Assembly (NCBI GenBank): GCA_024138025.1
Contig: JAMXBD010000094.1
Span: forward strand, 1,984,001 to 2,048,000
Origin: Combretum micranthum
Lineage: Eukaryota; Streptophyta; Magnoliopsida; Myrtales; Combretaceae
Length of the DNA: 64,000 bases
Direction of reading: 5' to 3'
Made by a program: the position numbers and the translations under genes. This document shows positions 24,400 through 38,138 of the stretch, piece after piece (within the stretch, counting starts at the first letter, position 1; each line of letters opens with the position of its first letter). A model generated the notes under the pieces. It was given only the letters and a program-made list of their open reading frames with translations, ran no database searches and had not been told where the DNA came from.

Positions 24400-25045
24400 G
24401 AGAATTGGGATTAAGTATTTTGTAGACTGGATTGCTAAGGTTGAACGATTTTTTGATATTTTGGAGGTGCCATATGAGAAGAGGTAAGATTGGTAACATG
24501 TATGCTTAAAGGCTATGCATTTTTGGTGGGACATGTTACAAAAAAAGTTAACTCGTGAAGGAAAAATACTTGTTAGAACATGGTTTAGGATGAAGCTATT
24601 ATTGAAAAATGGATTCCATCCTCTTAATTATAAGGAAATCATGTTTCAACATGAACAAAGATGTCATCAAGAACAAAATAATGATTTGAAAGAGGAAGAA
24701 GGTCTACTCCAAAAGAGAATAGGAACAAACATTGAAGAGACTCCAAAAGAGACCTCATCCAAATTTTTAGAATTCGTCACTCCTAAAGTAGAAGAAAAAC
24801 ACATTGATGAAAAGGTTGAACATCCACTAATTATTTCCATTGAACTTAATAAAAAGGGATCTATTCCTAATGTACCGCTTATAATTGTCACAAGAGATAC
24901 TTAGACTCTTGAAGTTGTTGAAAGTAAACCTGTGGAAATATTAGTGCAAGAGGAGAACCCAAAAATGGAAGTGGCTGTAAAAGAAGCAAAGGAAGAGTTA
25001 TAAAGTAAACCGGTTGAAACTGAAAATAAGAAGAAAATAGATAAG
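24400..25045 (+). pseudogene. degenerate gag of the gag-only element
   Basis: Upstream frames (24030-24400) are broken. The clearest part reads FVDWIAKVERFFDILEVPYE, then AMHFWWDMLQKKLTREGK, VRTWFRMKLLLKNGFHP and LNYKEI, the layout of the Ty3/gypsy gag capsid region (DWI, AxxWWD, TWxxMKxxLxxxFxP). The longest open stretch is 24515-24904 (129 codons). A Glu/Lys-rich tail (KEEEGLLQKR, KVEEKH, VKEAKEEL) follows, with stops at about 24902 and 25001. There is no zinc knuckle and no pol. It is unlikely to be functional. Confidence 0.72.
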
Positions 25046-25303
25046 GAAGAGAAGACCAATCTTCTAGTGACTTTGAATGTTGAGGTTGTAGATGGTTCAA
25101 GGAGCTTGAGGGTTGATATACTTCAAAGTCATAATTTGGTCGATATATTTTACTTTATACTTCTTAACAGTCATTTTTTGCATATTCATATTTTATCCTC
25201 AAGGATAATTATTCATGATTTAAGATTTATCTTTGTCATTTGGTGGTATAAAAAAAATATCCAGAGGAGAGCTTAGGTCGAGTACTTCTTAGGTGGGAGA
25301 AAA

Positions 25304-25695
25304 TGATGCAGGCAATAAGCAGCGCGTATGCTACTAACCTTGGACAGTACGCCAATAGAGTTGGGGCCGGTCTTTATTACTGACTATTTCAACTTTTGAG
25401 TTTTGAAACCATCAACATTAATTATAGCCATTAGCTTTCATTACTAGTCAACTTATGTTATACGATTTAATTGTACTTACTTTTTGCCTTTTAGATTTTG
25501 TCTTTTGGAATTTCTCATGTAATAGTACAAATAGGTCTTTTGGGTTATCTTTGTATACATAACTCATATTTTGATACACTTTTGAAATCTAATTGAGAAA
25601 ATTTCTCTTAGAGATTGCTTGTTTGTAATCGTTTGTGTATGAGTTAGAAATCATCCGGTGAGTTGATTTCTGTTTTACGTTTTCACGTTGCATCA
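25304..25695 (+). repeat. LTR B, internal copy
   Basis: It begins TGATGCAGGC directly after the purine-rich tract AGGTGGGAGAAAA and ends GTTGCATCA. It is followed by an AT microsatellite and partial LTR D. Confidence 0.85.
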
Positions 25696-25706
25696 TATAT
25701 ATATAT

Positions 25707-25835
25707 GATATTTTATACATTTTGAAACCTAATTAAAAGAGTTTTCTCTTGGGAAATTGCAATATTTTGCAATTGTGTATTTTTAGAAATTATTCGGTGA
25801 GGATGATTTTTGTCTTTACGCTTTCACGCTACGTT
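25707..25835 (+). repeat. partial LTR D (3' third only)
   Basis: It matches the last ~130 bases of the LTRs (GAAACCTAATTAAAAGA to the CTTTCACGCT end) but runs straight into the 3' region GATAAGGAGGAGAAGGCGAA, without primer site or gag. Confidence 0.75.
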
Positions 25836-26110
25836 AGATAAGGAGGAGAAGGCGAATCTTCTGGTGACTTTGAATGTTGAGATTATAGATGATTCAAGGA
25901 GCTTGAGGGTGGATATACTTCAAAGTCCTAATATGGTCGATATATTTTACTTTATACTTCTTAACATTCATTTTTATATATTCATATTTGTTGATCCTGT
26001 AGGATACTTATTCGTGATTCAAGGTTCATCTTTGTCATCTGGTGATATAAAAAAAAAAACCTATATCCAGAGGAGAACTCGGGGTCGAGTTCTTCTCAGG
26101 TGGGAGAGAA

Positions 26111-26504
26111 TTATGCAGGCAACAAGCAGCATCGTACACCGCTGGCCTTCGACAATGCGCCACCAGAGTTGGAGTTGGCCTTTATTACTGACGGTGTCAA
26201 CTTTTGAGTTTTGAAACCATCAACATTAATTGTAGGTTGTTAGCTTTTATTACTTGTCAACTTATATTATATGATTTAATTTTATTTATTATTTGTTTTT
26301 TAGATATTGTCTTTTAGAATTCCTCACGTAATAGTATAAATAGGCCTTTAAGGTTATTTTTATATACATAACTCATATTTTGATACCCTTTTGAAATCTA
26401 ATCAAGAGAATTTCTCTTGGAGATTGATTATTTGCAATCGTTTGTGTGTATGTTAGAAATCATCTGGTGAGTTGATTTCTATTTTATGCTTTCATGTTGC
26501 ATCA
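26111..26504 (+). repeat. LTR C (3' LTR)
   Basis: It begins TTATGCAGGC (first G changed) after the purine tract AGGTGGGAGAGAA and ends TTGCATCA, followed by AAACA, the right-hand target duplication. Confidence 0.85.
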
Positions 26505-29500
26505 AAACAAGATGAGTATGAGCAGGGAAAAGCACGACACAATCCCGTTCATTTGCACTCCTAGGTAGTAGAGCATATGTTATGTTCTTAAATTAAGGAT
26601 ATTACTATGATTTTCTATAATGGGCCTTTTTCATCCTTGTTATTTCACACATCTTAGAAAAAGAAGCATTTGTTCCTAATTAAATAATATCTGTCTCGGA
26701 ACAAATCGAGTCTAAACCTCAGTGAACATGGTCACGTGACGATAATTTCTATCGCCCTCCACAGTAGTGTGTACAGATTGTCTTGTTTTCTTGCACATAC
26801 TTTACTCTGCATCTTGCATAAAGCTAGGCATACATGAGCATTAGTGGCTTGAGATATTCATTGGGCGTGAGCTGGTTGATGCTATAGCTTTACTATGCAA
26901 CAAAAGGCAATCTTCTCTAAATCATTTCGCTTTGTCGGTGATATGAAAATGCCATTTTTCACGAAGCTCGCAAAAGGAGGAAGAAAATGAAAATTAAAGT
27001 GACCATTTACTTGGAGCAACGAAACTCTAATAAGGTAGCCATCTTTCTCATACTTATGATGATCTCTAATGAATGAAGAAAGGAGTTGAACTGAATAACA
27101 TGAAATTAATTACGACTTCACTGCATGTAGGACAAAATTAGCTAGCCGGATGTTTAGGTTAAACTGGCCACAAAAGAAGACACGCCGACGCCTCTTCAAT
27201 GAAATTTCAAATCGAATGAATTATTGAAACCATGAGTGATGTCATGTGTATGCGTAAACAGCGTCTCAATTACTATCTATGAAAAAAAAAAAAAAAAGCT
27301 TCCGTCTGTATTACATTCATGTAATAAGTAAATACTAATAAATTAATGATATTCAATTTAAATTCTTATTTTTGAGATGTTGAGTTTGATTCATCACGTT
27401 AGTATATTATAATGATCTTTCGAGCTTATATTATAATAACCCTTGTGATCCAATAAAAAAAAATACCAATAATTATTATTTAATAAGTAATTATATTCTT
27501 AAATCACAGATAATATTCATTATTTATCTTACATATTAAAATATTATTGATAGTTACATGTAATATATATTCTATAGAGTATCTTGTATTTTACCCTTCC
27601 ATTGAATGTCATTAATAAGCACATTTGTAGCATCTCATGCATGCACCGGAGGCAGACAAGCTCCACCGCTATCGTACTTCTTATTTATTTTGTTAAAAAT
27701 TCCATTCAACTGTTCAAGTAGACATGGAGTTAGTTTGAAACAGCATTATTAAGATGTTAGTCACCAAGATTCCAGTGTGTCTTGTATAAAAACAAGGACG
27801 AAGGGCTTCGAGCGGTACGCAATAAGCCGTACCGATGAGCAGTTGATGACTGATGAGGATGAATATACAGTTGATTTGATGCCACAATGTCAAGGTACCC
27901 AGGTCTAAGGGTTTTGGAAGTAGGAGATTCGGAATATCACGTTCCTTTCCTCTTAGAAAAGAATTTATTACATGTTACATGTGCCCGCATATGACTCCCA
28001 AACAGGAAATAATTTCAAGAATATGGAAAACGATTCAGGGCATGTTTGGATAATCATGTATCGGATTTGTATCGGTTCAGTATTGGTTCCATATTAATTT
28101 AATATCGGTTTGATTTGATTAATTTATAAATAAACCTATCGCTTTTTTATTGGTATCATATTTGTATCAATTCAACATTAAACCGATACCAAAACGACAA
28201 ACTAAATAGTATAATATTGCAAGTTGTACATGTGAATACATGATAGCAAATATAGATAAAATCCTAGTAATAAAATGAATACTTTTAAAATAATTACCAT
28301 TCATGATTTGTAGGCATATTAAATCTTGAAATTTTTTTGGTATTTACGGACCATATTTATGTTTGAAATATAATAACTAACAATTTGTCTTAATAAGTAA
28401 ACAGCCTTGGATTGTTCGATTATTGAAAGCCAGACAAAAATAATTGGGTCTAGTGCAGTTGATAGTATGCTTAAACATCAATTCCATGGTGCTGAATTGA
28501 CTTTGCAGTCCCCAAAATTTAAAAGAAACAAAAAAAAAAAAGAAATTAAATTGCTTTTACTCTCCAACCATTTTGTCCATAAGAAAAAACATAAAAGCTT
28601 TTAGTGTTTTTTAATTATTTTATCTAAAGTTAAAATAGTAAAATAGGGATTGAAAAAACATTTTTGAAAAATTTTGGGTGTTCAAACTTTAAAGATAAAA
28701 ATTCAAAGGCAAAGCAAATATATAAAGAATATATTTACGATTTATCTTGCCAAACCTATCACAAGACCTTGGTTAAAAAAAAAAAAAAAGGAAAGAAAAG
28801 AAAAAGCCATTCCAAGACCAATTCGGAACTATCCTTTAGGTTGCGTTGGCTATACGCACACGAACTCATTGTATGGGTGTGACAATGAGTGTAAAAGTCA
28901 AAAATAGTGGTGTAATTGAATTTAAAACATAATATAAATCAAACTATGATATATGACAAAAAAATTAATATTGAAATAAAAATAATGCAAAAATAGCACT
29001 AGTGCATATATATCCAAATGAGTAGATTTTTTCCGCCTTATTTGGATAAAAGAGGTGAGTATCTTTACCTTAACGACTTGTCTTTTTATCTTTACCTTAA
29101 CGACTTGTCTTTTTTGTTTTGTCACTATGCGACCTATCATTTTTTATTAGACATAGAGGTGAGTTTTTGCTCTTTGCCTACATGACACGTCTCCTTGTCA
29201 GAGGTGAGTCTCGTCTCTTTTCTCCTATTTCCTTTTATATATTATATGTAAATGTGATGTTAGATATATTGAATGATTTATATAAAATATATAATATGTA
29301 TTCATAATAGTATATATAATAATTGTGTAATTTATTTATTAATTCTATTGTTTAATAATATTGAGCAATAAAAAATTATAGTAATAATATAAATATATAT
29401 TAATTTTACTTTTGAATTTATCAATTGCAGCAAATATAAAGAAATAATAATACCAAACTATAGAAATAGTTTAATTTAAACTCAACCATATGTGCTCAAG

Positions 29501-30431
29501 TCCTTCAAGTAATGAAATTTTACAAAACATAAAAGTCTAGCCAAGAATAACAACAATGAATAAAAAGAAAAGAAAAGAAAAGAAACGTAGATCCTATAAC
29601 AAATTAGCCTAGCATCTATGAACTTGATGATGCTAGACTTAATTTAGAATAATCGATGCCATTTATGATCCCATGGTTGAAGTGATAGAAGTTGATGTTA
29701 GGGAATATTTGTAAGCAAAGGGCAGTGCAAGCGTATAATCAGAGTTGAGATGTTGCTGCTGTGACGATGGAGGGGCATGCTTAGACAATCCTGGTCCTAG
29801 TAGTGGTATTGGCTAGCTTGTAGTGCTCTTATGGTGCTACCAGTGGCCACAAGATATAACTTAATGCTAGGGGCTAGCCCTGATCTTGGGAGAAGTTGCG
29901 TAAGGATTTAACTGGGGTTGGAAGTAGTGGCTAAGAGTATTCAAATACTTGGTTGGGTATGCCATGATACCTATAATAGTATAATTGTGGATGAGGAGCT
30001 ATTGGTATGACTAGTTTCAGAGTAGGATACGATTAGCTCATATTGTAGTTGCTAGTGAGGGCACACATAGGTAGTGGTGACTAAGGATAAGGTGGAACTG
30101 TATGTAATACATCACAAGGGTTGTGCGATCAACATCCTAATACGTTGCTCCATTTTTACAATCTTTGTATGCACAATTCGTGCCCATTAGCATTATCTAA
30201 TCTAATACTAGACTCGACATGTGGCTATTCATGATATTCACTCCTCTTCTCGATGATTGACGTGCCATATCCAATGCATGTTTGTAAACCCTTAGATTTT
30301 ACGATAGTTTTATAAAAAAAATTTTAGAGCTATAAATCAAATCGGAACCCTAAAGCTAACATAGGTCAACCATAAGTTTTAAAGACCCTAAATCCAGCAA
30401 GATCATGTTTAAAACCCTAAAACAATAAAAA
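26505..30431. other. no gene seen
   Basis: Mostly AT-rich intergenic DNA. 29061-29114 is a 27-bp unit (CTTTACCTTAACGACTTGTC) present twice. 28044-28200 has inverted ATCGGTTT/AAACCGAT words suggesting an old MITE, with ends not definable. Around 29630-30290 the minus strand has coding-like composition but many stops and no recognised domain. Confidence 0.5.
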
Positions 30432-32232
30432 TGTGATAACCCTAGTTTATAGTGTGAAATTATACCATATAATCTAAAAAGATCATATTCGCCAAAAATT
30501 CGTTTATTTTAGACTTGAACATGATCAATTTTCAAAATCAAGGCACCGACACACAAAACGAGAAAAATGTTCTGACAAACAATCTAGACTTGTAATGTAG
30601 TAAGAATTCGTAAAAATATCAAATAAATTTTTTATGGTTCCTAAAAACGTCAGATATAGCTTAATTACACGTATTTCTATTACTATCAGTAATTAATTTA
30701 TCTTATTTACTATTTAATTACTATTCATTACTATGTATTTATCTCTATTTTCCTTACTACCTATTCTTAAATTTCTTACACATTTATTCTTCTAACACCA
30801 CTTTATACATAACTTATCTTATACTTGACAAGGAAAAAAAAATATCTTTACCTAAATGTTAAAAATAACCTTAAAAATATATAGATATTTCGAAGTAGGT
30901 AGAAAATGACTACTAATATACGAAATTCCAAGTTAAAATGGGTAAGTTAAGGCCGTTTTAAATTGGAATCTCCACAACCGGGAAAAATTATGCAAATAGT
31001 GAAATAGAATTAGAAAATTTAGATAGAAACTCTATAAAATGCTCATTCCGGGTATTTCTTTTATCTAAGTGACGAAGAACTCAAAGCATCCTACCCCCAG
31101 AATTATTACTATTAAGAAGCAATATGGCCAAGTGAGTTTATCTCCTAAACTTACGTACTTATGCTTATACTTGTAGCTTAGAAGCACTAGAAATAGGGGA
31201 AGATAAAATGAAATATGTATGTGGGAATCATTATGGGAAGTGATTTTGATCATGGTTTTTGTAGAAATTAATCTAAGTATATCGGAACTTGAATTATTGA
31301 TGAATTAATTATTGTCTCTATGCCATGTTGAAGTATTTGTGAATATCTTTATGATCCACCCTTAAGATACTTTATTTATATGTTACGAACAAATTAACAA
31401 ATTGATCATACATATTACCAAGTAGGTTGCATTGCATTCACTATTATACCATCAGCGGGATAATTGTATGGTAGTGGTGGTTAGTAGAAGCTTGAAAATC
31501 TATAAGTGGCATGTAGGAGCCCAAAAATCTATAAGTTTTAGTGGCGCATAGTAGCCTCAAAGATCTACAAAACATATTTTCAAACTATGTTCGTATGGGC
31601 CTAAAACACACAACACCGAATGGAAGGCTTAAATCTATTCAAACATATAGTTTCCCGTTGATCATATGTATTGTTTGCTCATGTGGATGTTACATTTCAT
31701 ATGCTTGATTAATAATAACTTGTTTGATTGACTTTTTTTTTTCGAGTATGTTATTTCAGGAATATTCTCACTAAGCAAAGTTAAGCTTACATCCCCTTGG
31801 ATACCTTTTGCAGCATCCATGCTTACGGTTGAAGCCATGCGGGTTTTTCACTTAGGTATTGATTGATTGGCTTAAGGAGCTTTTGGAAGAAGTTAATGAT
31901 AAGATTTTGGCATAGACTTCTATAGAAAAATCCTCTTGTGAATTCATTTTGGAAGATAGCTCTTGAGATATTTGTTGTAGCTTTGGTAGGGGTATGCCCC
32001 TAAGCTTTGTAAGACTTAAATTTTTAAGAATTATGTATTTATGATTTCTCTTCTTGAATGCTATTATTTGATTCTCCTCAAACTACTTGTTTCAAAGGCG
32101 AGTCCTCTATTGTCATGTAAGTATGCCTTACACTTGATATCAAAGCTTTTGTGTGACTAAGATAGTCATTTCTAAGCTTTAATATTGAGTGTGGCAGCTT
32201 GCCATATTTAGGGTACCATTTGGGACATGACA
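30432..32232 (+). repeat. candidate solo LTR, chromovirus type
   Basis: It starts TGTGATAACCCTAG and ends TTTGGGACATGACA, the usual shape of chromoviral LTR ends. Near 31765 it carries TTCTCACTAAGCAAAG then CATCCCC and TTTTGCAGC, the same motif layout as the LTR at 19556-21679. No target duplication was found (AAAAA against ATGTT), so the ends may be off. Confidence 0.5.
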
Positions 32233-35055
32233 ATGTTGATATATAGATCTATGCCCTAATACCTTCTCTATTATAGCGACATTGCTCATTGACTTGTGGT
32301 CAACCGGAGCAACCCTAATGTCCTTTTTTTCCCTTCTAGCCACTATCTTTGTTTGATTGAAATAATGAAATTGTTATCTTATTAGTATTATGTAAAAATG
32401 GATCTACTTTATTACTATAAAACTATTGATGGAATACTCTTACATGATTTGTCTGTGCCTCTTCCAAAACCTATTATTTGTGTAGGCTACTTATTCTTCT
32501 TCTTGTTATTTGTTCGATAGTAGTCCTATATAAGTATGTAGTTTTGAACAAGGGAAAAAGAAAAACAAACGTAACGGTAATATTCATACATAACATGGAT
32601 ATAGTACACAAAATAGAAAATGGACATTATAACTGATCTTGGTAATCTTATGCTACATGATTAACTTCATCCCTCCAATCATCTTCTACGTTTTCCTATC
32701 CTCTTTATTAACACTTGAACATCCCTACAAAACAAAGAAACAATAGAGTGTTAGTCAGTTTAATGTGAGAAGTCGTGTGTTAATTAGTGGTCTAAAAACT
32801 AATGCACTTGATACATTTGATAAGTCTCAAAGAAACGACAAGAGTCTCTCTACTCATCAAGCCCATGATCGTATCCTGGAGAAGACACACTCGCTGCTGC
32901 CTTACCTCCACCTAAACTCCTGTGATACTAACCCAACTTATAATGTGCCTAGCTGTAAGACTTGTTGGTTAAGAAATTTAAAGTAACCCACCATTTCTTA
33001 ATGTTCCATCCGTGCGGGTAGGATAAGCTTTTGTTGTATATTGATATAAAATACCTGCAATAGTAAAGGTTGACTACGTGTTACCTTTAACATCCTCCGT
33101 AAATAACATAGTGGATGCCTTATAATGGAGTAAGAGCTTTGACTTGGCCACCCTAGGATTATCACACATGAACCCTAAATATCTATTAGGCATGAAAATC
33201 TTTGGCCTTTAGTTGGTCCTCCCAAACTCCTCCTATGCCTTCTTCCCTTTATATAGACCCTAGTTTCTAGTCGATTACATTATATTAGCCTTCTCAAGAG
33301 TGATAGCTCGGGTAGTCTCCTTTAGCTCGACCTTTGCTACCTCTACCTCAATGCCCTGTGGTACTTACCCAACCTTGCGCATATCTAATTGACATCATCT
33401 CCCCTAACCTCCCCCAACTTCGCCCGTGGACGGAGCCTTAATGGATCATATACTATGGGATTGGAGGACGGTCCAGTCCCTCCTTAAGGGGGAATGATTT
33501 GCAGTAATGTTAATGATCCCCCTACATAAATAATAAAAGCAATTAGTAAAAAACAAAAATACATTAGTAGTAAGAAGTGTATAGTTGAATCATATTGGTG
33601 ACTCTACATGTGTACTACTCAGGATAGGCTAAGGTATCATGCATCATTTTGTTGAAGAAGTCCTAATCCATCTTGCAAATCATAGTATTATAGTTATAAT
33701 ATACCTAAGTTATATAAAAATTCAATAGATGTGCTAAAAAAACACTATTACCCCAATAGGTGACTCTATTCATTGTTATTATTGTACATAGAACTACCAT
33801 CATCTTTGTCATTTTCTCCACCACCCCCACCTTGGATCAGGTAAGTACTCTAGGTTTCCTAAGTCAACAAACATGTGATTGATTGAGATTGACTGAAGTC
33901 TTGTAACTGTTTATTGAAAAGTCTTGGTATCAAATTGCACTTCTAGCTCACCTTCATTAGGCCCTTTGGCTTAGAAAAGACCCAAACCGTGTAAGCATGT
34001 TGTGAGCATTGTAGTATATATGAAAAGGGTAACAAGTTATCACTTAATAACAAACTTTTTATAAAGCTAAGCCCATTGTTAAAGCTTTTCACATATTGTT
34101 TACCATCGACCTTCAGATCACCATTTGAAGTACTGCAAACAACACCAAGAACTTGGTACAACCTAGGTGTACTAGACTCTTTTCAAGCATCCTCATCCAC
34201 TGGCTTCTGCCAGCTTCACTACTTTCTTCCTCACTATTGGTGTTATATTCCCTCTGGGTCAATTATATTAGTAGCCAAATCCTCTAGAAGTTAATGATCA
34301 ACTTGATCTTTGAAGGGTAGGTACACGGTTGGATCACTCCCTTCATCCTTGCCTAGATTATTAAGCACCACATTTTCTTCATTGGTTCCTTCCATCTCCT
34401 CACCATGATAACTCCACCTTGAGAAGGTCTAAGTCATTCCCTCTGTCATAAGATGATACTTGATTATCTGAATAGACTGCTTTGGTATGTTTAGGTAATT
34501 TCTACATGGGCATCTTATCAGTCCATTTAGTGTGGTTCAATGTTACTTCTAAAAACCCCTTAACCCCATTGTATACTTTGCTGATGGTAGATTGCACACA
34601 ATGTGTCAACTTTGTTTTGACATCCTCCCCAAAAATTTAGTAAGTAATGACTTTACCCCAATGTAGTAATTTTTCTTCTCTATTTACCTTCCTAATATTT
34701 TTCCTATTCTTATGAAATTGTTAACATTAACTTATCACTAATATTTTTAATAAGTTTGATTAATCATCACAGCAAACACTATGTTCTAATTTTCCACCAA
34801 AATATAACAACAAATTGTATATATTTAGATAAATAAAACATATATTGCATAAAAATACTAAAGTTACAAAAATATTAAACAATTTACATACACATTTATA
34901 CGCGATATCATAGAAATTATTGATTAGCATTTCCAAAACTACATAAACGACTCAACATATATTCATATATAAACATATAAAACACTTCATATAAAATTAC
35001 AACACCTATATAACAAAATAAATTACATTATTAAGTAAATGCAGTTACAAGAAAG
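32233..35055. other. unassigned, degenerate coding-like traces
   Basis: Higher GC than its neighbours at 33000-34640. Minus-strand frames give short coding-like pieces (for example YQVLGVVCSTSNGDLKVDGK at 34161-33943) broken by stops. I recognise no domain. A decayed transposable-element protein is possible, but it is not supported. Confidence 0.35.
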
Positions 35056-35878
35056 CAGGAATGGGTAAGTAAGGTATAAAGCACTACTCGTACCTTACTT
35101 TGTAAAGTATAAGGTATTAAATTTCATACTCGAAACTTCTTTTGTGGCACCTTGTATCCACCTTATACTTGTAAAACCAACAGGGTATATGGTATCATAT
35201 AGAACTATAGATTTTTTTTTCTTTGTTGTGAAATCTTTATCTTTTTTTTTTTTCTTTCTTTTTTAAACTTCAAATTTATAGTCTTTCATAAGGTTCCATG
35301 TAATAAGTAACACTATATTATTTTCATATATTCACTTAAATAACAAAAAAATTAAAAAGTAATTTGTTGATACAACAAGTTTTGTAATAGTTATGCTTAT
35401 AGAAGTTGTGGCAATTTTCAAAATAAAAAACTCTAGTGTTTTGGGACTTCAAGTACATACATTCAACTGTAATTCCTTTAAAAATAAAAATAACAAGTTA
35501 TTTTTTAAAAAATAGTACATATCATTCTATAACATAAATTTTTGAAAGGTTACCTACAAATAATAATCTTGAATAAGGGTGGTCGCAAAATAAAAAATGA
35601 AGTATTATTATTTATTTTTTATATATTAATATTATTTTATAATGTTTAATAAGATAGATACATGATACCTTCGAACCTATACTGTTTCTATCATAGTACA
35701 TGTTTGAGGGTATGTACGGGGTATGAAGACTTGGTACCCATACCCTACACTGTAAAAGTAGGGCTTAGAAAATTTGTTCTCATATTACTCTCTAATCCTT
35801 AATATCTACTCAGACTCTACTCGATCAACTAGGGTATGGATGGGTACTCTATACGATAGGGTTACCTACTCACCTCTA
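35056..35878. mobile_element. hAT-like element related to 4172-6332
   Basis: The right end, read inward, is TAGAGGTGAGTAGGTAACCC and the left end CAGGAATGGGTAAGTAAGG. Both match the 4172-6332 element and share ACAAGGTATAAGGTATTAA-like subterminal words. The interior is AT-rich and non-coding. No clear 8-bp duplication was found, so the left end is eroded. Confidence 0.6.
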
Positions 35879-37311
35879 AATATAATACAAATTGTGTAAA
35901 CCCTTGATTTTTGCACAACTTAAATACGATAATTACCAATAATACAACATAGAATTTTGTATAAATTTAAGAAAAGTAAAAAAGATCGCTCCTAATTTTT
36001 TGCTATTTAATAACATTAAAGCATAAATAATTTTGAACTCGTTCATAGTTTAAAACCTAATGAAAGGTTTCTCTAACTATTAAAGATACTAAAGACAAGA
36101 TTACTTATAATGAGGCAATAACTCAATAAATATAAACATATGACTCTAGATATCAAGTAATGAATGAAGAGATAAATTTCTAGATTCCATTGGTTAGTAA
36201 ATGATGATCTATAGATGAATTGATAGGGTTAAAATATACACGATGCAAATAGAAATTGATCAATATCTACAAAACTAAAACTCAAATAAAAATTTTAATT
36301 TTATAAACATGAATGTTGGAATTTTATAAACCTATATAGTATAAAACTCTAATTTGGCTTATCGAATCCAAAAACTCTAAAACCCTAAAAATACTTAATC
36401 GCATAGATTTAAAACTTTAGTATTCAATCCAAAAGTATTATATGAATAATATAGAAGCCTAAAACCTAGTTTAAAAGATATTTTCTTGGACTAACTAATA
36501 TAATTATATGCGATGTAATTAATAACAAATGAAAATCTACAAATCCAGAACCCAAATAAAAAAAATTTTGGATAAGTAGTCAGGAAATTTAGAATTTTCT
36601 AAGTTTATTAAATATAATGTCCTAAATAGACCAATTGGGCTTAGAAACCTTAATCGTGAAAGAGAAAAACCTAAAAATATTCAATCGCATAAGGTTAAAT
36701 TTGAAATTTCAACTTGATTTATTTAAGAAAAAAATATAAAACCCTTAGACATAATTTAAAAGTTATTCTCTTAAATTAACTTATATGTTATGCATGCATT
36801 AAGCTAATCATCTTATATTTGGTATTAGCATTGTAACCATGAAATAAAAGACAATATTAGGATTAGAATCAATGAATTTGAATTTAAACTTTAAGGCCCT
36901 AAGACTTTAATTATGTAACTTTAAAAGTTAATATTATTAAATCTTGTAAGCTCAAAACTCAATTTTACTAAATCGCGTAAGATCAAAACTTTATAAAATA
37001 ATTTGAAATTATAAAAAAGGTATTTTAAATAATTTAAAAGCTTAGTTTTCAAACTGAATATTTTCACTTTTAATTATAAACATTAAATTTGATCTATTAA
37101 AACTATATAAAACCTTAATCGGATAAGTATAGACCCTAGAAATTTTCAATCTCGTAACTTTAAAATTTAAAAATAAAATACTATGAGAACTTAGGATCAA
37201 GTTTTACTCATCTATGAAATTGCTTGTGAATTTCTTCTTTTCTTCTTCTTTAAAAACTCATCATTGTATGTATTATGCATTATTATATACTTATACATAT
37301 AGTATATATAC

Positions 37312-37347
<36 letters not shown>

Positions 37348-38138
37348 TTCTTCTCCTTGGGATGGAAATTGTCATGATTTTCAATAGAAAAGGCCATCAT
37401 TGGCATTTTGACAATTAACTTAATTAAGTAAATAATATAAAGAAGAAGATTAAGACTTTTCTCATAAATGCAATCCTATCTTATCCCCTTAGCTATCATA
37501 GGTAATAGGTAATAGACTAAAGACTATGAATAGTAAAAATTAATGATTAATCAAATTTGACTTTTTTGATTTTTTTTCTCTCCATTTCTCTTAAATTCCA
37601 AAAACTTAAGTCTCCACACACAATATTATTTTCCTTTCATTTTCAAACCAAAAACAAAATACTCCATAAAGCCTTGAAGTTACGTGAGCTTCTTGTCCCA
37701 TTCTACACATCTCCTTTTCATTCTACTTTCAAGAAAAAGAAACAAAACCTTTTAGATATTCAAATCATCCTCTTAGAATATAACATAAAGTCAACAGATT
37801 ATTGTTTATACAAAGATCAATCAAGTGAGAAAAGGGTAAGTAAGCTTTTCTAACCCTTTTAAACTCTCATACTCTACAAAGTCAAGGTAGCCTATTTTAA
37901 CTTTACTACTATATCAGATGACAAGAACAAAATCAAATAGAAATAGACTTAGCACTTTGAATATTAGCCTTGGAGATTTCAACTATATAAAGGAGAATTA
38001 ATATCATGACATAAAATCAATTTATTTTATATAAATGAAAGAATCAAAGCAAAAAGTCCCTAGATAATTATCATGCTCTGAATTGGTTTAAGGCATGTCT
38101 AGTTCACCACGCATAACGCTTAGGCGCTATACGCTAAG
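35879..38138. other. AT-rich, with a decayed ~280-bp tandem duplication
   Basis: Between about 36235 and 36790 two diverged copies can be aligned. ATCTACAAA recurs at 36265 and 36535, CCTAAAAATA..CAATCGCATA at 36384 and 36670, and AAACC..GTTTAAAAG..AT near 36457 and 36740. A weaker third copy may follow. No gene is seen. The 98-codon frame at 37557-37853 lacks a recognisable motif. Confidence 0.5.
37313..37346 (+). repeat. (AC)n microsatellite
   Basis: About 17 uninterrupted AC units. Confidence 0.95.

Larger units (their letters stand above)
23617..26504 (+). mobile_element. gag-only LTR retrotransposon with three LTRs (TR-GAG-like)
   Basis: Order: LTR A (23617-24000), primer site, degenerate gag, 3' region, LTR B (25304-25695), partial LTR D (25707-25835), a second copy of the 3' region (25836-26110), LTR C (26111-26504). 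The outer ends are flanked by a perfect 5-bp duplication, AAACA (23612-23616 and 26505-26509). The 1.3-kb interior encodes only gag-like sequence, with no protease, reverse transcriptase or integrase, which matches non-autonomous TR-GAG elements. Confidence 0.82.

Noticed and set aside
27826..27880. C/D-box snoRNA
   Set aside because: TGATGA- and CTGA-like words are present, but the spacing and terminal stem are wrong.
28044..28200. MITE with ATCGGTTT/AAACCGAT words
   Set aside because: No definable ends or target duplication.
29630..30290. Possible transposase-associated or Pro/Gln-rich coding region on the minus strand
   Set aside because: A cysteine pair and biased composition are visible, but stops are frequent and no family fits.
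32765..34294. Possible CACTA or other transposase remnant
   Set aside because: Short coding-like pieces on the minus strand, but I could match none to a transposase motif.
36360..36680. Interstitial telomere-like AAACCCTA words
   Set aside because: Only isolated single copies, no tandem array.
37212..37406. 64-codon minus-strand ORF
   Set aside because: Mostly a translated (AC)n microsatellite.
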